NCBI GenBank assembly: GCA_045591315.1
Contig: JAZNSN010000032.1
Coordinates: 1-24,178 of the forward strand
Source: HGM04593 sp045591315
Lineage (GTDB): Bacteria; Bacteroidota; Bacteroidia; Bacteroidales; Bacteroidaceae
DNA length: 24,178 nucleotides
Direction: 5' to 3'
Shown here: piece by piece, positions 15,568 to 23,910 of the stretch
Position numbering within the stretch: position 1 is the first letter of the stretch
How the letters are laid out: the number at the start of each line of letters is the position of its first letter
Notes under the pieces: model-generated
Database searches by the model: none
What the model saw: only the letters and a program-made list of their open reading frames with translations
Told to the model about the DNA's origin: nothing
Made by a program: the position numbers and the translations under genes

Positions 15568-17772
15568 ATGAAACAGATACTTTTCTCTTTTTTTCTTTCG
15601 CTTATGCCGTTGGCGTTACAGGCGCAGGACAGCCTTTCGGTACATCTGGGCGAGATTGTGGTCTCTTCGAGCCGGTGGTGTCAGGAGCGCGAGTCGCAGC
15701 CTGTAAAAATATCACGCATTTCCTTCGAAGAAGCCAATGCGTATAATCCTCAGACCGCAGCCGACCTGTTGGGGCTGACAGGAGAGGTATTCATCCAGAA
15801 GAGCCAGTATGGCGGAGGCAGCCCTATGATACGTGGCTTTGCAACCAACAGACTGCTTTACAGTATCGACGGGGTGCGTATGAACAGTGCCATTTTCCGT
15901 TCCGGCAACATACAGAATGTGATTTCGCTCGATCCTTTTGCCATTGAAAGCAGCGAAGTGCTTTTCGGGCCCGGTGCGGTGAGCTACGGAAGCGATGCCA
16001 TTGGCGGTGCAATGGTCTTCAGAACTCTCGCTCCACGGCTCGCAAAAGGGAAAAGCCCTGTCGCATACGGCTCGGCTACAATGCGTACGGCAACAGCTTC
16101 GAATGAACTGACAGCGCATCTGCATGCCGGGATAGGGTGGAGGCGTTGGGCTCTCCTCACCAGCTTCACGGCATCTTCGTTCGACGACCTGGAACAGGGC
16201 AGGCATGGCCCCGAAAAGTATGTGATGCCCTACATTGTTGTACCTGGTTACAACAAGGACGGTGTGTTTGACGAGGTTGTAGTGAACAACGACAAACGCA
16301 AGCAGGCTCCAAGCGGATATTCGCAAATAAACTTCATGCAGAAGGTGCGCTATGCCCCTTCTGTCAACTGGAACCTTGAATATGCGTTCCATTATAGCCG
16401 CACTTCGGACTATGCCCGTTACGACCGTCATCAGCGCATGCGTGATGGCAAGCCGCGTTATGCCGAATGGGATTACGGCCCGCAGAAATGGATGATGAAC
16501 CATCTTATGGCAGAGCATGCCGGCGACAATTTTCTTTACGACTCCCTGCGTGTGAATGTAGCCCTGCAACGTTTTAAGGAGAGCCGTATCAGCCGTTCTT
16601 TGGGCAAGGCTGGCCGCGAGATACAGAGCGAGAAGGTCGATGCCTGGAGTGTGAATACCGATTTTCTTAAGAAAGTGTCAAAGGATATCGTTATCTCCTA
16701 TGGAGCCGAGTATGTGCAGAACAATGTGCGTTCGGCAGGTGTATGTACAGATGTCGTTACAGGCGAGAACTCTCCCATGGCGGCGCGTTATCCCAAGGCT
16801 GAATGGTACAGTGCCGGAATATACGCGCAAGGCGAATGGCATCTCACCCGCAGGCTTAATCTTGCAGCCGGGTTGCGTTACAACCATTACCGCATAGACA
16901 ACGACTTCTCGAAAGCCGGGTATGAGATTCCTTTTGAACCTAAGCAGAGTGCCGATGCCGGAAGCGTCAGCGGAAACATCGGAATCAACTGGCGGCCTTC
17001 ATACGGCTGGCTGTTCCGCTTGAACTATGCACGTGGCTTCAGAGCTCCTAACGTCGATGACATGGGCAAACTGTTCGACAGTGTCGATGGCTGCGTTACA
17101 GTGCCTAACCCGTCACTGAAACCGGAATATGCCGACAATGTCGAAATTGGCATTGCAAAGCGTTTCGGCAATAAGTTTGAAGCAAGTGTTACAGCCTATT
17201 ATACCCGTCTCGACAATGCCATTGTTCGCCGTGATTTCACCTTCAACGGCAGTGATGTTATGATATATCAAGGCAATGAATGCCGTGTGCAGGCATTGCA
17301 GAATGCGGCTGTTGCAAGAGTATGGGGCGTGCAGGGGACACTGGATGCCAAGTTTGCAAAGCAATTCTATGCTCTGGCACGTGTCAGCTGGCAGCGTGGC
17401 CACGAAGAGCTCGACAACGGAGAGATATCGCCCTCTCGTCATGCTGCACCGCTTTTCGGAAAAGTTACGTTCGGGTTCGATAACGGCCGATTCTGTGCGG
17501 AAGCGTTCACTCAGTTTCAAGCGGAGTGCAGTGCCGAGGATATGCCCGAAGAGGAAAAGGAAAAAACCGAATTCTACGCCCTTGATGCTGCAGGGAATGT
17601 ATATTCTCCGGCATGGGTAACATTTAACTTGCGCGCATCGTACAAACTTACAAAAGGTCTTTCTCTCAATGCAACCTTTGAGAATATCACCGACCGCCGC
17701 TACCGCCCCTACAGCTGCGGCATAAGTGCCCCCGGCAGGAACGTTACGATAAGTGTGACATATACTCTTTGA
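15568..17772 (+). CDS. TonB-dependent outer membrane receptor, haem/haemoprotein-receptor-like
   Basis: The 734-residue outer membrane transporter has a signal peptide (about 1-19, ending LQAQ). A plug domain spans about 40-165, with the typical string SPMIRGFATNRLLYSIDGVRMN and the plug end GPGAVSYGSDAIGGAMVFRT. The beta-barrel of about 560 residues ends in NVTISVTYTL. Barrel motifs FRAPN and NPSLKPEYADN correspond to the FRAP and NPxL boxes found in haem receptors of the HmuR/HemR group, although NPxLKPE is also common in siderophore receptors. There is no N-terminal carboxypeptidase-like domain and no SusD gene nearby, so this is not a SusC. It is the third gene of an operon after two T9SS-secreted propeller proteins; these may deliver or strip a ligand such as a haemoprotein. 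Energy would come from TonB-ExbBD encoded elsewhere. Receptor identity is firm; the substrate is inferred. Confidence 0.92.
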   Translation: MKQILFSFFLSLMPLALQAQDSLSVHLGEIVVSSSRWCQERESQPVKISRISFEEANAYNPQTAADLLGLTGEVFIQKSQYGGGSPMIRGFATNRLLYSIDGVRMNSAIFRSGNIQNVISLDPFAIESSEVLFGPGAVSYGSDAIGGAMVFRTLAPRLAKGKSPVAYGSATMRTATASNELTAHLHAGIGWRRWALLTSFTASSFDDLEQGRHGPEKYVMPYIVVPGYNKDGVFDEVVVNNDKRKQAPSGYSQINFMQKVRYAPSVNWNLEYAFHYSRTSDYARYDRHQRMRDGKPRYAEWDYGPQKWMMNHLMAEHAGDNFLYDSLRVNVALQRFKESRISRSLGKAGREIQSEKVDAWSVNTDFLKKVSKDIVISYGAEYVQNNVRSAGVCTDVVTGENSPMAARYPKAEWYSAGIYAQGEWHLTRRLNLAAGLRYNHYRIDNDFSKAGYEIPFEPKQSADAGSVSGNIGINWRPSYGWLFRLNYARGFRAPNVDDMGKLFDSVDGCVTVPNPSLKPEYADNVEIGIAKRFGNKFEASVTAYYTRLDNAIVRRDFTFNGSDVMIYQGNECRVQALQNAAVARVWGVQGTLDAKFAKQFYALARVSWQRGHEELDNGEISPSRHAAPLFGKVTFGFDNGRFCAEAFTQFQAECSAEDMPEEEKEKTEFYALDAAGNVYSPAWVTFNLRASYKLTKGLSLNATFENITDRRYRPYSCGISAPGRNVTISVTYTL

Positions 17773-17785
17773 TTCCATATAGCTA

Positions 17786-17802
17786 AACATTTAAAGAATG
17801 TT
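17786..17802 (+). terminator. Weak hairpin after the TonB receptor gene
   Basis: AACATT, five bases, AATGTT forms a perfect but AU-rich 6-bp stem 13 nt after the receptor stop codon. No U-tract follows, so it is at best a weak or factor-assisted terminator. Confidence 0.3.
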
Positions 17803-17813
17803 CTTGTGTAAAC

Positions 17814-17843
17814 TTGTTTATTGGGTATCATTTTATATCTTTG
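17814..17843 (+). promoter_or_regulatory. Bacteroidota-type promoter of the restriction-modification genes
   Basis: TTG (17814-17816), a 19-nt spacer and TATCTTTG (17836-17843) match the Bacteroidota sigma factor consensus of a -33 TTG/TTTG box and -7 TAnnTTTG box. Transcription would start near 17850 and give a leader of about 80 nt before the ATG at 17931. Confidence 0.65.
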
Positions 17844-17930
17844 CCTATAAGCATAGAATAATATGCATAAATAGATTTATGTGTTCCTTCTTTGAATTGG
17901 ATATTTAATTTAAAAAAAAGTAATAAACTG

Positions 17931-19022
17931 ATGGCATTATACAAGGAAATAATAAATGATATATGTGGTAGAATACATACCGATGTCATCGATTTTTCAA
18001 AGCCACGTAGTGAAGTGTCAATGCCGACTCAAGCATCATCAGAGTTTATAACAAATAAACAACAAGGTGATTGGGCGGAGGATGTTATTTTTAGAGCAGT
18101 CAACAATCATTCAAAAAATATAGTTGCTGTAAAGTATGGAAAATCAGATGATTTGGTAGCTGGGGATGTTGGATTCGAAGAATTTTTCTGTAATTATCAG
18201 AATGAGTTAGATACAATAGGTAAAAGACCTGACATTCTTCTTTTTAAGAGAGACGATTTTGATGAGAATTTAGGTTTTGATATTAGTGCAATTGATAATA
18301 AAGTTATAAGTGGTTACGTTTCAAAAGCAATAGCTGCTATAGAGGTTCGTTCGAGTGCATTTCTTATTAATAGGTATGCAGAGGAGACAAACAGAATAGT
18401 TACTGAGAATATTAGAAAGGCTATTGAAATAAAAAATGTAGTCTTAAAAGACTATTTTGACTTGCTAGAACAAAAGCGACCTGAATTCATTCAGATACTT
18501 AGACAACTTAATGAAACCTCAGTCAGATCCTTGGATTATAGGGTGCCTTCATGGCGCTCATCGCAACGGTTATGCGAACTTTCAAATCTGTTATCTGAAA
18601 TCAAAAAATGTCTTAAGGTTATCCAAAAACGCAATTCTTTATCAATTACTCCCAAAGTTGAAGATCTGAAGGTTGTTCATAAATGGATTATGACATATAA
18701 TGTTCCTCATTTTTATGTGCAAGTGTTTTTTGATATGGTTTATGGTGTGTCATTTCAACATATATTAGAACTTGTGGCAAATCCGGATTTGGAAGAAGAT
18801 AAGTTTTTTATAGAACAAGATACAAAGAATCAGAACAAGACAACTATAAAGATACCATCTCAAGATGGCATCTGCTTAGCACGTGTACTAAATGAACCGG
18901 CGCATCATAGTGTGAGAAAAGAATTAAATAAAGGACGTTTACTGTTCTATGTAAAGTTTGACGGTGGAGAGGCTTTCCTTGATAAAGAAAATTTTGATAC
19001 CTTGTTCGATTGCAGTTTATGA
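17931..19022 (+). CDS. Type II restriction endonuclease, AccI-like
   Basis: I choose the ATG at 17931 (363 residues) over a TTG 39 nt upstream, because the upstream codons are low-complexity leader. The protein shows a PD-(D/E)xK-like core: Glu50 in QGDWAED, Asp101 in GKRPDILLF and Glu138 in AAIEVRSSAF, where an arginine takes the place usually held by lysine. From memory, the strings TNKQQGDWAE, AVKYGKSDDLVAGD and GKRPD resemble the AccI restriction endonuclease family (Pfam RE_AccI; AccI itself recognises GTMKAC); this was not checked by search. The length also fits that family. Its stop codon overlaps the start of the methyltransferase gene in ATGA, the usual tight pairing of restriction and modification genes. 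The region is much richer in A+T than the flanking genes, which points to horizontal transfer. The exact recognition site is unknown. Confidence 0.75.
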   Translation: MALYKEIINDICGRIHTDVIDFSKPRSEVSMPTQASSEFITNKQQGDWAEDVIFRAVNNHSKNIVAVKYGKSDDLVAGDVGFEEFFCNYQNELDTIGKRPDILLFKRDDFDENLGFDISAIDNKVISGYVSKAIAAIEVRSSAFLINRYAEETNRIVTENIRKAIEIKNVVLKDYFDLLEQKRPEFIQILRQLNETSVRSLDYRVPSWRSSQRLCELSNLLSEIKKCLKVIQKRNSLSITPKVEDLKVVHKWIMTYNVPHFYVQVFFDMVYGVSFQHILELVANPDLEEDKFFIEQDTKNQNKTTIKIPSQDGICLARVLNEPAHHSVRKELNKGRLLFYVKFDGGEAFLDKENFDTLFDCSL

Positions 19023-21127
19023 TAACTGAGAAACAATATGTAAAAATAACAGATGTTTTGCATAGAAGAAAATTCGCTCAGTACTTTACTCCCGAATTCA
19101 TATCGGATTTTATGGCGAGATGGGTTTTGTGCGATCTTTGTAGTTGTGCAAAAATACTTGAACCAGCATATGGATTGGGCGTGTTTAGTAGATCAATGTT
19201 TGATTTACGTGATGATATTAAAGTTGTTGGATATGATGTTGATGATAGAATATTTAAATATGCAAAATCAAATTTGTTAGAAATTAATAAAGATATTTCA
19301 TTAAATAATGAGGATTATCTGACTTCATCATGGGAAAAAAAATATGATGGGGTAATTTGTAATCCTCCATATCTGAAATTTCATGATTATGATAATTCAA
19401 CATACATTTCTTTAATAAACACTCGCCTTAATGTAAATCTTAATGGTTTTACAAATATTTATACTCTTTTCCTATTAAAATCAATACATCAGTTGAAAGA
19501 TGGAGGACGTCTTGCTTATATAATCCCTTCTGAATTTCTTAATTCAGATTATGGTGTAGAAGTTAAGCGAATCTTATTGCAAAGTGGTGTACTTCGTCAT
19601 GTGATAATAATCGATTTTAACAAAAGTGTTTTTGATGATGTTTTGACAACAGCCTGCATTTTACTTTGTCATAAGAACGGGAATTCAGATGTTGTTAAGT
19701 TTTCGAGTATTGATAATATAGAAAAACTTTCAAATTCAATATCAGAATATAACGCAATTGAAACAAGGCTTTTAGATCCTAAACAGAAATGGAAGCAATT
19801 TTATGAGAATACTAATGCCTCTAATTATAATCATTTAGTCCCATTTTCAACATTTGCAAAAGTTTCAAGAGGAATAGCCACTGGTGCAAATGACTATTTT
19901 ACATTTAATATTTCAAAAAAAGACCGTTACAACATACCAGACTCTTGTCTTCGACCATGTATATGCCATGCAGTAGATATTAAAAGTAATGTTTTTACTC
20001 TTAATGACTTTGAATTATTGCTTAGACAGGATAAAACTGTTATGCTTTTTAACGGAATGTCAGAAGAGAATAATATAAATGTTCGAAATTATCTTTGTTT
20101 AGGTATAGAGAAAGGCATTGATAAAAAATACCTTACTTCTAGCCGTAAGGTGTGGTATGCCCTTGAAAACAGAGAACCTTCTCCTATATGGGTCTCTGTT
20201 TTTAATAGAAAAGGATTACGATTTGTAAGAAACGTAGCTGATGTATATAATCTTACTACATTTCATTGTGTATATAACGTAGGTGATATAAATACGGATG
20301 TCTTGTTTGCTTATTTAATTACAGATGTTGCAAAAGAAATATTTCTTGATAACTCGCGACAGTATGGAAATGGTTTGGTTAAATTCGAACCGAATGATTT
20401 AAATAATGGGCTAGTCGTGGACCTCAGACTATTGACAGTTGAAGAAACGAGTTTTATTCATCAAACTTATAAAGAGCTTCAATATTATGGTTCTGTAAGT
20501 GATAAATGCATTGAACTGCTTAATGACTTCTTTATTGCTAAATATAAATATAAAAGTGTAGATATATGCAATTTCGTAGAACAACTGGATTTGATTAAGG
20601 AAGATGCGCGTTTTTCAAACCCTTATAGTGTAAAGATTAAGCGTATTCGTCAACTGAATTTCTTAGATCTTTTTTATAAATTCGACTATAACCCCATTGT
20701 TAAAAATGATGTTGCTCATGAAACTGATATAAATGATTATAATAATATAAGATTTGACAAATCGGTTGTAAATACCTCTCGTAATGTGCTTATTTCTCTT
20801 GTAAAGAGGGATAATGAAGCTGTTTTTTTAGACAGAACTGCTACGATTTATTATACTGGCAAGAAGTTCCCAACTACAGTGTTGCTTAACAAACTATATT
20901 ATTTTATGCCTTATATTAAGGGAAAAGGTGTACGTGACCTTTGGATTATAAAAGTAGTTCGTCTTGGCTGTAGAAAAGAAGGGGCAGTAGAAGAGAATAA
21001 AGATGACTTACGCTTGGTTTTTGAAATAGAGTTTGTAAAGCAAATATATGATGATTATAAGCATGTAGAACTCAAAATATGGCGTACATTCACAGATACA
21101 AATATTAATGAACTTATTGAAATCTAA
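19019..21127 (+). CDS. N6-adenine DNA methyltransferase of the restriction-modification pair
   Basis: The preferred start is the ATG at 19019, overlapping the endonuclease stop (ATGA); a TTG 9 nt earlier is less likely. The 702-residue protein transfers a methyl group from S-adenosylmethionine to adenine in the site of the partner enzyme. It shows the gamma-class order: motif X (KFAQYFTPEFISDFM, about 18-32), motif I (ILEPAYGLGVFS), motif II (VVGYDVDD), then the catalytic NPPY at residues 115-118 followed by the region GFTNIYTLFLLKSI and GGRLAYIIPSEFLNSDYG. The C-terminal two thirds (about 260-700) should contain the target recognition domain. It is longer than the AccI methylase as I remember it (about 540 residues), so the C-terminal part may be an addition. 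The AT-rich composition matches the endonuclease gene and differs from the flanks. Confidence 0.9.
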   Translation: MITEKQYVKITDVLHRRKFAQYFTPEFISDFMARWVLCDLCSCAKILEPAYGLGVFSRSMFDLRDDIKVVGYDVDDRIFKYAKSNLLEINKDISLNNEDYLTSSWEKKYDGVICNPPYLKFHDYDNSTYISLINTRLNVNLNGFTNIYTLFLLKSIHQLKDGGRLAYIIPSEFLNSDYGVEVKRILLQSGVLRHVIIIDFNKSVFDDVLTTACILLCHKNGNSDVVKFSSIDNIEKLSNSISEYNAIETRLLDPKQKWKQFYENTNASNYNHLVPFSTFAKVSRGIATGANDYFTFNISKKDRYNIPDSCLRPCICHAVDIKSNVFTLNDFELLLRQDKTVMLFNGMSEENNINVRNYLCLGIEKGIDKKYLTSSRKVWYALENREPSPIWVSVFNRKGLRFVRNVADVYNLTTFHCVYNVGDINTDVLFAYLITDVAKEIFLDNSRQYGNGLVKFEPNDLNNGLVVDLRLLTVEETSFIHQTYKELQYYGSVSDKCIELLNDFFIAKYKYKSVDICNFVEQLDLIKEDARFSNPYSVKIKRIRQLNFLDLFYKFDYNPIVKNDVAHETDINDYNNIRFDKSVVNTSRNVLISLVKRDNEAVFLDRTATIYYTGKKFPTTVLLNKLYYFMPYIKGKGVRDLWIIKVVRLGCRKEGAVEENKDDLRLVFEIEFVKQIYDDYKHVELKIWRTFTDTNINELIEI

Positions 21128-21238
21128 TTGGACAGTGTGATTTTATTAAATGCCTTATTGCGTTATAAATTACAGCTTCTTGATAAAATTCTTCCGTAAT
21201 CTGTTGGTGGGGGAAACAATGAGTTGAAAAATAGGTAT

Positions 21239-21523
21239 ATGATTATTGGTATTTCGGGAAATGAAAATAAAAGTACCCAAGAATCTATGCTAAATACTCA
21301 AGAATCACACTCTGGTACGCAATAAACGAAAGCTGAACGAATAATGGAAGAAATACGTATGCATACTTTCACAACAAGGGAACAGCTTGCAAAAGTAATT
21401 GGTATAACACCTGATGGTATCAAGAAATAATTGGATAAGCTTAAAAAAGCAGAAAAGATTTGTCATGTAGGGGTAACCAAGAAGGGCTATTGGGAAATAA
21501 TTGATAGTGAAAACAACAAATAG
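21239..21523 (+). pseudogene. Decayed winged-helix C-terminal remnant
   Basis: One reading frame from ATG 21239 to TAG 21523 reads through two internal stops (TAA at 21323-21325 and 21428-21430). The last part, EEIRMHTFTTREQLAKVIGI, then TPDGIKK, stop, LDKLKKAEKI and GVTKKGYWEII, has the pattern of the winged helix-turn-helix found at the C-terminus of RecG-like/AlbA-type ATP-binding regulators or Fic proteins. Only this tail survives. It lies between the methyltransferase and the epimerase and is AT-rich like the restriction genes, so it is probably scar from earlier mobile or defence DNA. The 110 bases before it (21128-21238) hold no gene. Confidence 0.6.
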
Positions 21524-21529
21524 CATACC

Positions 21530-22390
21530 ATGCAAAGGATACTGGTAACAGGAGCAAGCGGCTTTGTGGGGAGCCGTTTTGTCGAGAGGTGGAGATATGA
21601 TTTTTCTCTGCTCATGCCGTCGCATGCCGAACTTGACATAACCGATGAGGCTTCGGTGGATAGCTATTTGCTGCATAACACACCCGATGTTGTGCTGCAT
21701 CTTGCTGCATTGTCCAATACATGGTACTGCGAACAGCACCCCGAAGAGAGCTATAAGGTGAATGTTGAGGGGACTTGTAATCTTGCACGGGCTGCGATGC
21801 TTCATGGTGCAAAGTTCGTTTTCTTTTCAAGCGACCAGATATATAACGGGAACCTGGAGTGTGGCCCACTAAGTGAGGATGTGCCCGTAATGCCCGAAAA
21901 TGTATATGGCAAGCATAAGCTCGAAGCAGAGCGAAGGGCTATGGAACTTAACCCCGCTACTGTGGCCCTGCGTGCAACGTGGATGTACGATAAACCGCGT
22001 GAAGGCATGCCGTTGCACAATAACTTTGTGCAGCTTATTGCAGCTTCGGTAAATGAGCGTCGCCCCATCATGTTCCCGGTGCGCGAATATCGCGGCATAA
22101 CATGGGTAAAGGAGGCAGTGGAGTTCTTGCCGGCAACGTTCGGGTTGCCGGGTGGCGTGTACAACTATGGTGCTGGGAATTCGATGAATACGTATGAGAC
22201 TGCATGCTGTTATTGCGAGATGCTTGCCGGGTTGCAGTCGGGAGCCCTCTTGCAACCCGACTATGAACGCTATCCCGGCCACGAACGCAACCTTTCGATG
22301 TCAACCGACAAGATTTTCCGCGCTTCGGGCGGTACTGTATTTTTCAGCACAACTATGGACGGATTGAGGCTCTTCCATTCAATGCTGTAG
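21530..22390 (+). CDS. NAD(P)-dependent sugar-nucleotide reductase/epimerase (extended SDR, RmlD-like)
   Basis: The 286-residue cytosolic enzyme has a Rossmann fold with the nucleotide motif TGASGFVG at residues 7-14, an acidic stretch ELDITDE (34-40), HLAA at 57-60 and the catalytic YxxxK as Tyr126 and Lys130 in NVYGKHK, with FFSSDQIYNG supplying the active-site serine/threonine region. The length and the string SSDxIYNG..SED..P.N.YGKHKLEAE fit RmlD-type dTDP-4-dehydrorhamnose reductases, but other extended SDR activities are possible, and no rhamnose or O-antigen genes are adjacent. Base composition is that of the chromosome, unlike the restriction genes upstream. It ends 1 nt before the convergent DUF4250-like gene. 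Confidence 0.85.
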   Translation: MQRILVTGASGFVGSRFVERWRYDFSLLMPSHAELDITDEASVDSYLLHNTPDVVLHLAALSNTWYCEQHPEESYKVNVEGTCNLARAAMLHGAKFVFFSSDQIYNGNLECGPLSEDVPVMPENVYGKHKLEAERRAMELNPATVALRATWMYDKPREGMPLHNNFVQLIAASVNERRPIMFPVREYRGITWVKEAVEFLPATFGLPGGVYNYGAGNSMNTYETACCYCEMLAGLQSGALLQPDYERYPGHERNLSMSTDKIFRASGGTVFFSTTMDGLRLFHSML

Positions 22391-22391
22391 C

Positions 22392-22568
22392 CTACCAGAA
22401 CTTATTGTATTTCTCGCTATATTCGAACCCGGCCTGCAGGAGTTTCTCTTCAAGTTCCTTGCGGTTGATGTCGAGGTCTGAGCAAAGTTCGTCGAGCGAC
22501 CGGTAACGGTCGCGCAGGTACATGTTTACGGTGCTGAACAGCATCATGGGATCATTTGGCAGTTCCAT
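22392..22568 (-). CDS. Small DUF4250-like protein
   Basis: A 58-codon minus-strand gene starts at ATG 22568 and stops at 22392. Its product, beginning MELPNDPMMLFSTVNMYLRD, then RYRSLDELCSDLDINRKELEEKLLQAGFEYSEK in part, strongly resembles the DUF4250 family: an N-terminal (L)PxDPxMLxSxVNxxLRD motif, a short helix-turn-helix-like Asp-Leu-Cys segment and the FEYSEKYNxF ending. Function is unknown in the family. The 17-nt space from a promoter-like box to the ATG implies a very short leader. It converges on the epimerase gene. Confidence 0.85.
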   Translation of the reverse strand: MELPNDPMMLFSTVNMYLRDRYRSLDELCSDLDINRKELEEKLLQAGFEYSEKYNKFW

Positions 22569-22584
22569 AAAAGAATTCTTTCGG

Positions 22585-22615
22585 CGAAGATAACGAAATT
22601 TTGGCTCGGAATCAA
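22585..22615 (-). promoter_or_regulatory. Candidate promoter of the DUF4250-like gene
   Basis: On the minus strand, TTG (22615-22613), a 20-nt spacer and TATCTTCG (22592-22585) match the Bacteroidota layout with one change from TAnnTTTG. The box lies 16 nt before the start codon. Confidence 0.45.
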
Positions 22616-22717
22616 TCCTTCTTTTCTATCGGTATTGTTTTTTGAAATAAAAACAGCCCCTAAACTTAAAATAAGGACTTGTCGCCCTGCGTGAAGGAAA
22701 GAGTCACGGCAACGGAA

Positions 22718-23251
22718 CTATTGGTTATAATCGTAAAACTCATTAACATATCTCCATGATAATACGAACTCCTCAGTCATATCACGGATAATATAAAACT
22801 TGCGTTTTTTTACTACATGGAACTTTGCATCATTGCGGGCACGTTTTATTAAATTCTTTTCACTGCAGAAATATGAACCTTTTTCATCGTCGCTTGCCAT
22901 AAGCAAGGAAATCTTGTAAACAAGTTTCCCGTCTTTCCAGAAATGTATGCTTTCTTCATCATATTTTCTAAGGTCCACCTCTTTAAGCCAATAACAACTT
23001 TTTATGTAATTATAAGCATCTATGTTTTTATCGGACAAGTAGTAATCAACATAAACCATTGTATCCCACTCGATAGGCACAACCTCGGCAAAGTCAACGA
23101 CGCAGTTCGTGGTGTCCTTGCCGGCACTTTTCCAGTTTTCCCAGTGGATTCCCATCATGCGGTCCAGCCTCTCCTTTTCACTCTCGAACAGACGGTTGCA
23201 TCCGCATAAAAGCATCATCGATGCAAAAACAAAAACCAATCCTTTTTTCAT
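22718..23251 (-). CDS. Lipoprotein of unknown function, possible immunity protein
   Basis: The 177-residue product starts with a lipoprotein signal peptide: KKGL, hydrophobic FVFASMMLL and lipobox LCGC with Cys18 as the lipidated residue. The mature part has no family I recognise; it is rich in charged and aromatic residues (for example HWENWKSAGKDTTNC near the N-terminus and VVKKRKFYIIRDMTEEFVLSWRYV near the C-terminus). Its ATG overlaps the stop of the upstream gene in TAATG, so the two are translationally coupled. A small coupled lipoprotein after a toxin-like protein is a common form for immunity to effectors that act in the periplasm, but this role is inference. Downstream to 22569 only a bulged hairpin near 22679-22711 is seen. 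Confidence 0.8.
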   Translation of the reverse strand: MKKGLVFVFASMMLLCGCNRLFESEKERLDRMMGIHWENWKSAGKDTTNCVVDFAEVVPIEWDTMVYVDYYLSDKNIDAYNYIKSCYWLKEVDLRKYDEESIHFWKDGKLVYKISLLMASDDEKGSYFCSEKNLIKRARNDAKFHVVKKRKFYIIRDMTEEFVLSWRYVNEFYDYNQ

Positions 23252-23910
23252 TATCTTCCGTTATTGTCTAAACCTATAAATTTATTATACATGGCATTGT
23301 AAACATCATCAGATATTCTCCTCTTTACAACATGCCACATACCATCGTTGCCTTTCTCGTAAGTGAAAAGCCCGTTTTGCCAATACTCTCTTAAGGCAAT
23401 CAAGGCAATTCCCTTTCTGTCAAGACGTTTGTTGTTTGTTCCAATCCTTCTCCCTATCTCGTTGTTCAACAAGTCTGTAACCATATCGGCGTCAGTTTCA
23501 TTGGCAAAAGACCTTCTGTCGATATTGGTATATGGCCTTGTTTCATGCGACATTGCAGCGTCGTATGCCACTTGAGGATTGTACTGCGATGCAAGCACTG
23601 CCTGCCATATCGTATGTCTCATGGCATTTCCAGATTGACTAATATACGATATATTTTTGTAATTTTTACTTGCGTTTCTAAAATATTCATCAACTTCTCC
23701 TGCAAATCTGTTCGAAACGCTCGAAAGATTGTTGCTGTCGTTTATTCCCGGCCCAATATCAATTGCAGCAGCCATGTGTACAGGGCTCTTGAATGGGAAT
23801 GCCAACTCTCTCAGTATCTTATAGTCCATGAGTTTTTCATATGCTTTGGCAAAAGGCGAGGTCAAGGAGTTCCTATTCCCTTTTTCTTCTCCTGCTGAGC
23901 TTTCTGCCAC
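23251..23910 (-). CDS. Possible toxin-like protein with an NAMRHTIWQA motif
   Basis: The frame opens with GTG at 23910 (219 residues); an ATG at 23829 (MDYKILREL, 192 residues) is an equally possible start. The central motif GNAMRHTIWQAVLASQ, followed about 15 residues on by AAMSHE, recalls the conserved RHxxWxA...HE signature of uncharacterised domains found at the ends of Bacteroidota polymorphic toxins and Rhs-like proteins (DUF6973 type); I name this from memory, with low certainty. There is no signal peptide. An overlapping upstream frame (23862-23981) looks more protein-like than the N-terminus of this one, so a frameshift or a lost N-terminal delivery region is possible. The lipoprotein gene follows with a 1-nt TAATG overlap, suggesting an effector and immunity pair. 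Confidence 0.65.
   Translation of the reverse strand: MAESSAGEEKGNRNSLTSPFAKAYEKLMDYKILRELAFPFKSPVHMAAAIDIGPGINDSNNLSSVSNRFAGEVDEYFRNASKNYKNISYISQSGNAMRHTIWQAVLASQYNPQVAYDAAMSHETRPYTNIDRRSFANETDADMVTDLLNNEIGRRIGTNNKRLDRKGIALIALREYWQNGLFTYEKGNDGMWHVVKRRISDDVYNAMYNKFIGLDNNGR

Noticed and set aside
15712..16569. 285-codon open frame antisense to the TonB receptor gene
   Set aside because: The opposite strand encodes a clear plug domain and barrel; the antisense frame has no family features and arises from codon composition.
15568..17772. Polysaccharide utilisation locus (SusC/SusD)
   Set aside because: No SusD-like gene, no carboxypeptidase-like N-terminal domain and no glycan enzymes are present; the receptor is closer to haem receptors.
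17931..21127. Type I, BREX or DISARM defence system
   Set aside because: Only one endonuclease and one methyltransferase are present, with no helicase, specificity subunit or BREX/DISARM genes; a type II pair explains the region.
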